This document shows, one piece after another, positions 1 through 6,675 of a stretch of DNA of 18,387 nucleotides; positions within the stretch are counted from its first letter, which is position 1, and each line of letters begins with the position of its first letter. The DNA comes from DASQFU01 sp035632955. Its GTDB lineage: Bacteria > Eisenbacteria > RBG-16-71-46. The stretch lies in contig DASQFU010000005.1 of the NCBI GenBank assembly GCA_035632955.1, positions 1 through 18,387 of the forward strand, in the 5' to 3' direction. Position numbers and translations under genes: made by a program. Under the pieces are notes generated by a model. It did not search any database. It was not told the DNA's origin and was given only the letters and a program-made list of their open reading frames with translations.

Positions 1-259
1 GCTCGATCCACTCGCGCCCGTGGGCGAGGAAGGAGAGCGAATCGGTGCGTGGCGGTCCGCCGGCCAGCACCACGCGTCCCGCGGCGATTTGCCAACCCAG
101 GTCGGTTGGCCACAACTGCCGCAGCACCAGCGTTCCGAGCATGAGCAACGCGCTTCCGAGCGCGAGCCACTCGAGAACGGAACCCATGCGCGCCGGCGTC
201 GCGCGTGCGGTCCTGACTGCGGTCGGCTTCTCTGCGCGCGATCGCTCGGTTCCGATCAT
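1..259 (-). CDS. Polytopic membrane protein, N-terminal fragment (glycosyltransferase-like hypothetical)
   Basis: This is the first ~86 residues of a minus-strand gene that continues beyond the left edge. After a basic cytoplasmic tail there is a hydrophobic helix (WLALGSALLMLGTLVL), then a block reading DLGWQIAAGR, GGPPRTDSLSF and HGREWIE. That pattern (D-L-x-W-x-x-A-x-G-R, then P-R-T-D-x-x-S-F and G-R-E-W) is typical of large bacterial multi-pass membrane proteins that resemble GT-C glycosyltransferases and mostly lack an assigned function. The frame is open from ATG at 259; a second in-frame ATG at 187 begins directly before the helix. Neither has a good Shine-Dalgarno, so the start is uncertain. 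It diverges from the methyltransferase at 394. The family is inferred from this short block only. Confidence 0.6.
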   Translation of the reverse strand, partial: MIGTERSRAEKPTAVRTARATPARMGSVLEWLALGSALLMLGTLVLRQLWPTDLGWQIAAGRVVLAGGPPRTDSLSFLAHGREWIE

Positions 260-393
260 CGCGGCAGCCTAGCAGACGCACGATCCCGACTGCCGGCCCG
301 GTCGTCGCGGGTTCTGCCGCGCCCGACACGCCGGACTCGCGATCGCTCGTGACGCTCGTCTAGCTTCCGGGTGGACCCGAACTGGAGGCGATC

Positions 394-1434
394 TTGCACC
401 TCGATGCCCTGAGCCTGCTCGTCACGCTGGCGACGACCCCCGCCGCCGCGACCGCCACGACTGTGCCCGCCGACTCGGTGGTGCTGGCGTTGCGGGCAGA
501 GGCCTCCGCACTCGCGCCGCTCGCCCGCACGGCGCTTGGCCGGAGCTTCCTCACGGCGACCGAGCACCTGCCCGCACCGCCGGCGCGCACGCTGTTTCAC
601 GACTCCGCGCGCACGCGCTACTACACCGAGGCCGAAGCCTCCGTGCTGCCCGACACGGCGCGTGCGCGATTAGTCCGGCGCGCACTCGACGGCCGGTTCT
701 TCTACCAGACGCGCTACGGCACTCCGCTCGCCTACTTGCGCCCGCTGGAGCTCGTCGCACTCGCGGGGTTCGGAAAGATCGCGCGGGCCCGCGTGCTCGA
801 CTTCGGCTACGGAACCGTCGGACACCTACGCCTGCTTGCGAGTCTCGGCGCGAACGTCACCGGGATCGAAGTGGATCCGCTCCTCCGAGCGCTGTACGCG
901 GACGCCGGCGATCGGGATCCGACGGGCGGCGACCGGGGTTCAGTGCGCCTGCTGCACGGGCGATTTCCCGCCGAGGCGGACGTGCGAGACGCGGCCGGCG
1001 ACAACTACGACCTCGTCCTCTCTAAGAACACGCTCAAGCGCGGCTACGTGCATCCCGAGCGTCCGGTCGACCCCCGGATGACGGTGCAGCTCGGTGTTTC
1101 CGATTCGGCGTTCGTGAGCGAGGTGTTCACGCGCCTGCGTCCCGGTGGCTGGTTCCTGATCTACAATCTGTCTCCCGCGCCGAGCCCGTCCGACCAGCCA
1201 TATAAGCCATGGGCCGACGGGCGCTGTCCGTTCCCCGAGCTGTTGCTCCGGTCCGCGGGGTTCGAGGTGCTGGCCTACGATCGCGACGACTCGGAGGCGG
1301 CTCGGGTGATGGGCCGCGCGCTGCAATGGGATCAGGGCTCGAGTCCGATGGACCTCGAGCACGATCTGTTCGGCGGCTACATGCTCGCTCGCAAACCGCT
1401 GGCTTCCGGTTCCCAGCGGGTCACGAATCCATAA
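394..1434 (+). CDS. Class I SAM-dependent methyltransferase with signal-peptide-like N-terminus
   Basis: The 346-residue product has a Rossmann methyltransferase core. Motif I is VLDFGYGTVGHLRLL (about 134-148), followed by an acidic strand end VTGIEVDP (155-162), a YDLVLSKNTLKRG block (205-217) and a late LRPGGWFLIYNLSP strand (248-261). The start is TTG at 394, chosen because GGAGG lies at 384-388, five bases upstream. The N-terminus is a hydrophobic stretch followed by an Ala/Thr-rich segment, which looks like a Sec signal or membrane anchor, and residues 30-120 precede the SAM fold with no domain I recognise. Export would be odd because SAM is cytosolic. Motif I is also unusual (GYGTVG instead of GxGxG). 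The substrate is unknown. It converges on the gene ending at 1438, with three bases between the stops. Confidence 0.8.
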   Translation: MHLDALSLLVTLATTPAAATATTVPADSVVLALRAEASALAPLARTALGRSFLTATEHLPAPPARTLFHDSARTRYYTEAEASVLPDTARARLVRRALDGRFFYQTRYGTPLAYLRPLELVALAGFGKIARARVLDFGYGTVGHLRLLASLGANVTGIEVDPLLRALYADAGDRDPTGGDRGSVRLLHGRFPAEADVRDAAGDNYDLVLSKNTLKRGYVHPERPVDPRMTVQLGVSDSAFVSEVFTRLRPGGWFLIYNLSPAPSPSDQPYKPWADGRCPFPELLLRSAGFEVLAYDRDDSEAARVMGRALQWDQGSSPMDLEHDLFGGYMLARKPLASGSQRVTNP

Positions 1435-1437
1435 CCG

Positions 1438-1860
1438 TTACTTCATCGCGACGGTGGTGTTGAGCAATGTCTTTCCCGTGGGTACGGTGCCCGCCTGGGA
1501 AGGCTCGGCGGTAATGTACAGATCGAAGGCGCGTAGAGGCGTCATTGCCGAGAGGTTGCCCTTCAGGTTGTTGTCCACCTTGAGTGCACCGAGGTTCTGC
1601 GGCTGTGCATCGGCGGCATTCCCGCGAACCCAGACGATGTAAACGGTTGCGCCCGGGCTGACGCGCTCCGGCGATGCCAAGTGCTCGACGACGAGATCGA
1701 TCTTGGTGTTGCCATTGTCGGTCGTGCTGACCTTGACGGTCGACTGGGCGGCCGGGATGTCCGGACTGCTCGTCAGCCGGAGCTGACTCGGGCCTGCACA
1801 CGACAATGCCGTTAGACCCGTCATGATCACTAGAACTGTCACGAAGCGGTGAGTGTTCAT
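1438..1860 (-). CDS. Small exported protein, possible lipoprotein with an RskA-like beta domain
   Basis: The product is 140 residues. Start at 1860 is supported by AAGGGAG about seven bases upstream, and the product then opens with MNTHRF and a hydrophobic signal segment. A cysteine at residue 21 (LTALSC) could be lipidated, but the lipobox is not classical because Ala, not Leu, is at -3. The mature part contains VSPGATVYIVWVRG, NLGALKVDNNLKG, and FDLYITAEPS followed by VPTGKTLL. That order (P-G-x-x-Y-x-x-W, then G-x-L, then T-x-E-P and P-T-G) resembles the extracytoplasmic beta-sandwich of RskA-type anti-sigma factors. No sigma-binding domain or neighbouring sigma gene is present, so an anti-sigma role is not claimed. 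It is a stand-alone gene by its spacing. Confidence 0.75.
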   Translation of the reverse strand: MNTHRFVTVLVIMTGLTALSCAGPSQLRLTSSPDIPAAQSTVKVSTTDNGNTKIDLVVEHLASPERVSPGATVYIVWVRGNAADAQPQNLGALKVDNNLKGNLSAMTPLRAFDLYITAEPSQAGTVPTGKTLLNTTVAMK

Positions 1861-2231
1861 CGATGACTCCCTTCGATTGCTGCCCGAGGGCTGCAACGGC
1901 GCGGCCTTGGCTCATCCGCCGCTCGCACGATGCTCGCCCCCTACGGCGGGCCTCGGAACCGGAAAACTCCCTCGAGATGCTGTGCGCAAGGCCTGTGCCG
2001 ACGGCCAAGGCAGCACGACGGGTGATTTGCCTCTGGATCGGCGTAAATCAACGGGCTCGATTCGGCGTCCGCAAGTCAGGGACACCCACTTCTTCAACTG
2101 GACACTCAGTTCTTCAACTCCCGGCGATCGTCTGGGGCGGTTAGCCGGAACGGCACGCCAGGCGCCCCGCAAAATACTCACCGAACTTCGAAACGATGAA
2201 TTAAGGTCGCGTCTGTTCGCGGAGACCTCTC
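1861..2231. other. 371-bp intergenic region between divergent genes
   Basis: This holds the upstream regions of the minus-strand exported protein and the plus-strand ROK kinase. It contains an imperfect tandem 20-bp repeat (separate entry) and a locally A+T-rich patch at about 2170-2205, unlike the rest of the window, which is where a ROK promoter would be expected. A frame can be read through the region on the plus strand but it has no recognisable domain and no start signal, so I do not call a gene. Confidence 0.6.
2080..2119. repeat. Tandem repeat, two 20-bp units
   Basis: GGACACCCACTTCTTCAACT (2080-2099) is followed immediately by GGACACTCAGTTCTTCAACT (2100-2119). The two units match at 18 of 20 positions. 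The A+T content is higher than in the flanks. It might be the decayed end of a small mobile or REP-like element, but no transposase or inverted partner is visible nearby. Confidence 0.7.
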
Positions 2232-3203
2232 GTGACGGATCGGTGGGCGATCGGCTTGGACCTCGGCGGCACCGACCTCAAGGCTGGATGGGTCGATGCG
2301 GCCGGCGGTGTGCATGACTTCTTCAAGCAACCTTCGCGCACGCAGGAAAGCGCGGAGGCGCCGCTCGAAGCCCTCGCGAAAGCGGTGGCAAAGCTGCGCC
2401 GCCTAAGACCGAACGCAAGGCCGGTCGGCGTCGGAGTCGGCTCGCCGGGCGTGATCGATCCGCGCTCGGGCGCTCAGGTCGGACGCACCGCGCACCTTCC
2501 TCATTGGCAGGACTTCCCGCTGCGTGATCGGGTGGCGGAGCGGCTCGGCCTCCACGTGACGGTGGATAACGACGCCAATCTCGCGGCGCTGGCCGAGACC
2601 CGGCTGGGTGCTGGGCGCGGAGCCCGCGTCGCGTTGATGGTGACGCTCGGAACCGGGATCGGCTGCGGGATCGTCGTCGAGGGCGACGTCTTGCGAGGCG
2701 CATTCGGCGGCGCCGGCGAGATCGGCCATCTGCCATTCGGCAGCGCGGGACGCGTCTGCCCCTGCGGTGTCGCCGGCTGCGCGGAGCCCGAGGCGTCGGC
2801 GCGCGGGCTCGAGGAAGCGGCGCGCGCCGCCGGGCTGCCGCTCACCGATGCGACCTCGGTGTTCGCGGCCGCCGGTCGCGGCGAACCGGTCGCGCTCGGC
2901 CTCGCCGATCGGATGGCGGATCGCCTGGGCGCCGTGCTCGCGACGGCGATCAACCTGCTCAATCCGGACGTGGTCGTGATCGGTGGGGGTGGGGCGGAAG
3001 CTGGTGAGCCGTTGCTGGCTCGCGTTCGCGCGGCGCTCGACCGCTACGCGCTGGCCTCGCATCGCCAGGGGCTGCGGGTGGTGCGCGCGGCGTTGGGGGA
3101 GCGAGCGGGAGTCGCGGGTGCGGGCTTGCTGGCCTTCGCGACTAGCGAATCTGCACCAGTTCCGGTGTCCGCGGGACGAGCGCCGCCTCGCCGACCAGCG
3201 TGA
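2232..3203 (+). CDS. ROK-family sugar kinase (glucokinase-like)
   Basis: The 323-residue protein is expected to phosphorylate glucose or a related hexose with ATP in the cytosol. Residues 8-16 carry the phosphate-binding loop (GLDLGGTDLKAG), D114 in VDNDANLAA is the expected catalytic base, and VTLGTGIGCGIV (137-148) is the second phosphate loop. The ROK zinc site is complete: H166 in GEIGHL, and C176, C178 and C183 in CPCGVAGCAE. There is no N-terminal HTH, so it is a kinase, not a NagC/Xyl-type repressor. The GTG start at 2232 has GGAGA at 2221-2225. The last ~20 residues lie antisense within the 3' end of miaB and look like read-through beyond the usual family end. Exact sugar specificity cannot be read from sequence. 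Confidence 0.92.
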   Translation: MTDRWAIGLDLGGTDLKAGWVDAAGGVHDFFKQPSRTQESAEAPLEALAKAVAKLRRLRPNARPVGVGVGSPGVIDPRSGAQVGRTAHLPHWQDFPLRDRVAERLGLHVTVDNDANLAALAETRLGAGRGARVALMVTLGTGIGCGIVVEGDVLRGAFGGAGEIGHLPFGSAGRVCPCGVAGCAEPEASARGLEEAARAAGLPLTDATSVFAAAGRGEPVALGLADRMADRLGAVLATAINLLNPDVVVIGGGGAEAGEPLLARVRAALDRYALASHRQGLRVVRAALGERAGVAGAGLLAFATSESAPVPVSAGRAPPRRPA

Positions 3204-4473
3204 TCGGCGTGGCGCCGATCACCCGCACGCGCTGGAGCGTTCCGGCCGCGCTGCCGTCGTCGGCGAACACCACCGTCTTGAAGTGAGCGCTCTTCCCGTA
3301 GAGCTGTCCCGGGTCGCGCCGCCCCGGACCTTCCACCAGCACCTCGACCTCGCGGCCGACCCACGACTGGTTGATCTCCGCCGAGATCTGGTGCTGCTGC
3401 GTGAGCAATCGTTCCAACCGGCGACCCTTCTCCTGTTCCGAGACGGTTTCCGCCCAGCGGTGCGCCTTGGTGTCGGGGCGCGACGAATACTTGAACAGGA
3501 ATGCGCTGTCGTAGCGGATCTCGCGCATCGCGTGCGCGGTGCGCTCGAAATCTTCCTCGGACTCGTCCGGGAAGCCGACGATGATGTCGGTCGTGAGCGC
3601 CAACCGGGGAATCGCGGCCCGCAGTCGATCCACGAGCTCGCGATAATGGTCGAACGTGTAGGTCCGGTTCATGGCCGTGAGGATCCGGTCCGACGCCGAC
3701 TGCAGTGGCAGGTGGACGTGCGGGCAGAGCTTGGAGCACTCCGCCATCGCGGCGATCACCCGCTCGCTCATGTCGCTCGGATGCGGTGACGTGTAGCGGA
3801 TGCGGAGCAGGCCCTCGACCTGATCCGTCGCCCGCAACAGGTCGGCGAAATCGTGGCGGCCGTCGTGATAGGAGTTCACGGTCTGGCCGAGGAACACGAC
3901 CTCCGTGAATCCCTCCGCCACCGCCCGCCGAACCTGGCCCAGGAGGTCGGCCATCGGCAGGCTGCGCTCACGGCCGCGCGTGTAGGGGACGACGCAGTAA
4001 GTGCAGAACTTGTCGCATCCGCGCTGGACCGTCACCCACGCGCGAACACCGCTCCCGCGCTTGGGCTCGAGATCGCCATAGGTTTCGTCGCGGTCGAGCC
4101 GCACCGACGCCACCGGCTCGCCGGCGGCCTGCCGCAGTAACTCCGGGAGGTGGCGGTAGCCGTCGGGGCCGACGACCAGGTCGAGGACGCGGGCGCGGTC
4201 GAGGAGGCGGGCGCGCAGATGCTGCGCCATGCAGCCGGCCACGCCGACGATCAGCTCGGGCCGCTGGGACTTGAGGCGCGCGAACTCGCCCAGCCGTCCG
4301 AGCACGCGCTGCTCGGCATGCTCGCGGATCGCGCAGGTGTTGATGAGGATCGCATCGGCGTCCTCGGGACGCTCGGCGAGCGTCATTCCGGCGCGCTCGA
4401 GGACGCCCGCCATCAGCTCGCTGTCGGCGACGTTCATCTGACAGCCGTAGGTTTCGAGGAACACGCTGCGCAT
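3142..4473 (-). CDS. miaB: tRNA-2-methylthio-N6-dimethylallyladenosine synthase MiaB
   Basis: This radical-SAM methylthiotransferase converts i6A37 to ms2i6A37 in tRNAs. The 443-residue length is normal for MiaB. The N-terminal UPF0004 domain has the three auxiliary-cluster cysteines C11 (TYGCQMN), C47 (NTCAIREHAEQ) and C81 (GCMAQ). The radical-SAM cysteines are C153, C157 and C160 in GCDKFCTYC, and the C-terminus has a TRAM-like segment (VEVLVEGPGRRDPGQLYGK). NTCAIREHAE and the overall layout fit MiaB better than RimO or MtaB. The frame is open upstream to 4671, but that extension is Arg-rich with no homology, and MRSVFLETYG at 4473 matches the family start. The 3' end overlaps the ROK gene by 62 bp tail-to-tail. 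Confidence 0.95.
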   Translation of the reverse strand: MRSVFLETYGCQMNVADSELMAGVLERAGMTLAERPEDADAILINTCAIREHAEQRVLGRLGEFARLKSQRPELIVGVAGCMAQHLRARLLDRARVLDLVVGPDGYRHLPELLRQAAGEPVASVRLDRDETYGDLEPKRGSGVRAWVTVQRGCDKFCTYCVVPYTRGRERSLPMADLLGQVRRAVAEGFTEVVFLGQTVNSYHDGRHDFADLLRATDQVEGLLRIRYTSPHPSDMSERVIAAMAECSKLCPHVHLPLQSASDRILTAMNRTYTFDHYRELVDRLRAAIPRLALTTDIIVGFPDESEEDFERTAHAMREIRYDSAFLFKYSSRPDTKAHRWAETVSEQEKGRRLERLLTQQHQISAEINQSWVGREVEVLVEGPGRRDPGQLYGKSAHFKTVVFADDGSAAGTLQRVRVIGATPITLVGEAALVPRTPELVQIR

Positions 4474-4483
4474 CAGGGCGGCG

Positions 4484-4492
4484 ACACTATCA
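4484..4492 (-). promoter_or_regulatory. Possible extended -10 for miaB
   Basis: Read on the minus strand the sequence is TGATAGTGT, an extended -10 (TG-N-TAGTGT) ending 11 bases before the miaB ATG. No TTGACA-like -35 is present at 16-18 bp. A leader this short leaves little space for a ribosome site, so this is tentative. Confidence 0.3.
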
Positions 4493-4565
4493 CGCCGGCT
4501 CGCGGCCGGACCAGCGAAGGCGATGGCGGCCGGTGTGATCGCCGGCGCGCGGCGAGACGCCGCGG

Positions 4566-4860
4566 TCAGTCGTCGCGGCTGAAACGGAAGGCGAGAACGG
4601 TGAGGTCGTCGGCGGGCACGGAGTTGCCCGAGTACTCGATCACCGCGTCGACGACGATGCCGACCATGCATTCCGGCGATTGGCGCCGGTGCTCGGAGAG
4701 CAGCTCGATCAGCCGGTCGACGCCGAACGGCTGATCGTTGACGCCGCGCGCATGGAGGATCCCGTCGCTCGCCAAAACCACCGTGTCACCCGGGAACAGC
4801 CGCACGCTCTCCTCTTCGTAGTCGGGATCGGCGATCGCCCCGAGCGGCGGGACGCTCGGG
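4566..4860 (-). pseudogene. C-terminal remnant of a SpoIIE/PP2C-type phosphatase
   Basis: The minus-strand frame encodes PSVPPLGAIADPDYEEES, then VRLFPGDTVVLASDGILHA, FGVDRLIELLSEH and ADDLTVLAFRFS. This is the last ~95 residues of a SpoIIE-like serine phosphatase, with the DG and DD metal-binding aspartates still present. The first half of the domain (GGDFYD and DVxGKG motifs) is missing. Upstream of about 4860 the frame reads non-homologous sequence and enters queF antisense, where the queF promoter and start lie. The fragment ends at a TGA at 4566-4568, 92 bp before miaB starts. A short translated gene from ATG at 4964 cannot be excluded, but it would lack half the active site. The remnant is not a copy of the phosphatase at 13374, since the two differ over most positions. 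Confidence 0.7.
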
Positions 4861-4867
4861 CGCGCCC

Positions 4868-4896
4868 TTGACCACCTGCGGGGGCTCGCGCAGACT
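4868..4896 (+). promoter_or_regulatory. Probable queF promoter
   Basis: TTGACC (4868-4873), a 17-bp spacer and CAGACT (4891-4896) form a sigma70-type arrangement. Transcription would begin near 4903, leaving a short leader that contains GGAGGG at 4909-4914 before the queF ATG at 4918. The -35 is identical to the one at 11862-11867. Confidence 0.5.
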
Positions 4897-4917
4897 GCCG
4901 CGCCGATCGGAGGGTCC

Positions 4918-5298
4918 ATGCCGAGTGCACCGAGCCGAAAGCTCGTGACGTTTCCCAATCCCAATCCGAACCGGGACTACGTGATCCGTCACGAGTGTCC
5001 CGAGTACACCGCAGTCTGTCCGATGACCGGGCAGCCGGACTTCGGGACGATCATCGTCCGTTACACGCCGGATCGGCGCTGCATCGAGCTCAAGTCGCTG
5101 AAACTCTACTTGTGGTCGTTTCGCGACGAGGGCCACTACTTCGAGCGGGCCACCAATCGGATTCTCGACGATTTGGTGCGCGCCTGCCGGCCGCGGCGAA
5201 TGACGGTGATCGGCAAGTTCAACGTGAGAGGCGGCATCGCCACCAAGGTTGTCGCGCGCTATCGCGCAAACGTGCTGCGGCGCGCCGCCCGCAAGTGA
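4918..5298 (+). CDS. queF: NADPH-dependent 7-cyano-7-deazaguanine (preQ0) reductase QueF, type I
   Basis: QueF reduces the nitrile of preQ0 to the amine preQ1, the last step before base insertion in tRNA in the queuosine pathway. The 126-residue length is that of the single-domain type I enzyme. The nucleophile is C34 in VCPMTGQPD and the proton donor is D41; E76 in EGHYFE lies 42 residues after the cysteine, as in the Bacillus enzyme. The signature ELKSLKLYLWSFRDEGH is present at 57-73. GGAGGG four bases before ATG 4918 fixes the start. No queCDE, folE or tgt gene is in the window. It is read away from the truncated phosphatase, and its promoter lies on the upstream side of that remnant. Confidence 0.96.
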   Translation: MPSAPSRKLVTFPNPNPNRDYVIRHECPEYTAVCPMTGQPDFGTIIVRYTPDRRCIELKSLKLYLWSFRDEGHYFERATNRILDDLVRACRPRRMTVIGKFNVRGGIATKVVARYRANVLRRAARK

Positions 5299-5327
5299 GC
5301 CGGGAGGCCGAAACGCCGCCTGTGCTG

Positions 5328-5336
5328 TGCTAGCAT
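5328..5336 (+). promoter_or_regulatory. Extended -10 element upstream of the OB-fold lipoprotein
   Basis: TGCTAGCAT is an extended -10 (TG-N-TAGCAT) about 50 bp before the ATG at 5386. No clear -35 is seen, which is tolerated when TGN is present. It would drive the pair of genes at 5386 and 5795. Confidence 0.35.
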
Positions 5337-5385
5337 GCACGCTGCGACGCTCCGCCACACGTCACGAATCGTGAAGGGAGGTCTC

Positions 5386-5754
5386 ATGAGGCTCATGCAG
5401 CGATCCCTTTCGCGACGGCGCAGCACGGGTGCGTGGCTGGTCCTGGTCCTGCTCCTCGGTGCGCTCGCGGGCTGCCGCGGAGCGACGCCGATCAAGACCC
5501 TGCTCGACGACCCCGGACGCTACGATGGCCAGACGGTGCGCGTCGCCGGTGACGTGACGTCGGCCGTCGGCGTGCTCGGCTACGGTGCCTATCGCCTGAA
5601 CGACGGCACCGCCTCGATCCTGGTGGTCACTCCCTCCGGCGGAGCGCCTCGCGAAGGCGCGCGCGTCGGCGTCGAGGGCACGTTCAAGCAGGCGTTCACG
5701 CTCGGAGCCGAAACCGCGGCCGTCATCCAGGAAGCCAAGCGCACCGCCCGCTGA
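5386..5754 (+). CDS. Small OB-fold-like lipoprotein
   Basis: The 122-residue protein has a basic N-terminus, a hydrophobic segment and a classical lipobox LAGC with the lipidated cysteine at residue 30. The mature part has the strand pattern of a small OB fold, with the phrase LLDDPGRYDGQTVRVAGDV followed by YRLNDGTASILVV and VGVEGTFKQAF. This is common in small periplasmic lipoproteins annotated as nucleic-acid-binding OB-fold or BOF-like, although a nucleic-acid ligand is unlikely in the periplasm. The start at 5386 is supported by GGGAGG (about 5377-5382); a start at 5335 would add 17 residues in front of the signal without a ribosome site. It is 40 bp upstream of the SIMPL gene and probably co-transcribed. 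Confidence 0.8.
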   Translation: MRLMQRSLSRRRSTGAWLVLVLLLGALAGCRGATPIKTLLDDPGRYDGQTVRVAGDVTSAVGVLGYGAYRLNDGTASILVVTPSGGAPREGARVGVEGTFKQAFTLGAETAAVIQEAKRTAR

Positions 5755-5794
5755 GCGTCGCAGCACACGCCGGGGTAACGCCAAGGAAGGATCC

Positions 5795-6550
5795 ATGACC
5801 GATTCCTCCGACGGCCGGATGGCGACCGCGATCGTGATCGCCCTCGGCATAATCGTGGCGTCGGCGGTCATCGGCTTCTCGGCGATGCGGATCGCCGACA
5901 GCCGCGCCACCATCACCGTGACCGGCCCCGCGAAACGTCAGATCGTTTCGGACTTCGTGGTGTGGCGTGGCCAGTTCGTGGCTCAGTCGTCCCAGCTCGC
6001 CCAGGCGTACGCGGATCTCGAGTCGAGTCGCGGTCGCGTTCGCGGCTATCTGGTCGGGCGCGGGCTCGCCGCGAACGATCTGATCTTCTCGCCGGCCGGC
6101 ACGCGGACGTTTTACGCGACCGGGCCGGACCGCATGGAGACCAGCACGGTGACGAGCTACCGGCTGACGCAAACGGTCGAGATCCGATCGGCCGACGTCG
6201 AGCGTCTGACCGCGATCTCCCGCGAGTCCACCGAGCTGATCAAGCAGGGGATCGCGTTCGAGTCGATGCCGCCCGAATACCTCTACAAGAAACTGGCCGA
6301 TCTCAAGGTCGAGATGCTCGCGGAGGCGACCAAGGACGCGCGGTCGCGCGCGCAGGAGATGGCGCGCAACAGCGGTTCGCGGATTGGGCGGCTGCGCTCG
6401 GCGCGGATGGGCGTGTTCCAGATCACCTCCGCCTACTCGACCGCCATCGGCGACTACGGAATCAACGATACGTCGTCGCTGCTGAAGGAGATCACCTTCG
6501 GTCGTGAGCCTGAGCTTCGAGGTCCGATGACGCCGCCGCCGCTCGCGTGA
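5795..6550 (+). CDS. SIMPL-domain (DUF541) membrane-anchored periplasmic protein
   Basis: The 251-residue protein has one N-terminal membrane helix (about residues 9-30) followed by a SIMPL/DUF541 domain. Recognisable parts are the ITVTGPAKRQIVSDFVVWRG strand pair, a helical YADLESSRGRVRGYL region, the YRLTQTVEIRSADVERL strand and the ADLKVEMLAEATKDARSRA helix followed by the GSRIGRLRSARMGVFQI segment. Bacterial family members are periplasmic or secreted; some have been linked to oxidative stress or immune-signalling mimicry, but the molecular role is unsettled. AAGGA upstream of ATG 5795 supports the start. It follows the OB-fold lipoprotein at a distance of 40 bp and ends 60 bp before a hairpin. 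Confidence 0.9.
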   Translation: MTDSSDGRMATAIVIALGIIVASAVIGFSAMRIADSRATITVTGPAKRQIVSDFVVWRGQFVAQSSQLAQAYADLESSRGRVRGYLVGRGLAANDLIFSPAGTRTFYATGPDRMETSTVTSYRLTQTVEIRSADVERLTAISRESTELIKQGIAFESMPPEYLYKKLADLKVEMLAEATKDARSRAQEMARNSGSRIGRLRSARMGVFQITSAYSTAIGDYGINDTSSLLKEITFGREPELRGPMTPPPLA

Positions 6551-6610
6551 ACCGGTTGCAAGCGGGAAGCGCGGGGCACGGGACTTCGGGTTCGTGCGCC
6601 CAACTAGAAC

Positions 6611-6636
6611 GGGCCCCGGCGCAAGCGCCGGAGCCC
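6611..6636 (-). terminator. Strong GC hairpin between convergent genes
   Basis: The arms are GGGCCCCGGCGC (6611-6622) and GCGCCGGAGCCC (6625-6636), 12 pairs around a minimal loop. The one mismatch is C/A in plus-strand RNA but becomes a G-U wobble in minus-strand RNA, so the fold is better for the gene at 6676-7257. No clear U-tract follows in either direction. It may end or stabilise both converging transcripts. Confidence 0.55.
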
Positions 6637-6675
6637 GCTCGTCCTCAACGTCCATGCGAGGTGGACGCGGTTCGC

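Noticed and set aside
2056..2080. A T-arm-like stretch (GGGCTCGATTCGGC) hinting at a tRNA or attachment site
   Set aside because: It lacks the TTC of the T-loop, has no acceptor, D or anticodon arms in the right places, and there is no integrase nearby.
4474..4671. Longer N-terminus for MiaB starting at 4671
   Set aside because: The added 66 residues are Arg/Pro-rich with no homology, while MRSVFLETYG at 4473 is the normal MiaB beginning.
4786..5358. Minus-strand open frame antisense to queF
   Set aside because: It is the complement of a well-supported queF with the catalytic Cys/Asp/Glu; only its far end might contain decayed phosphatase sequence.
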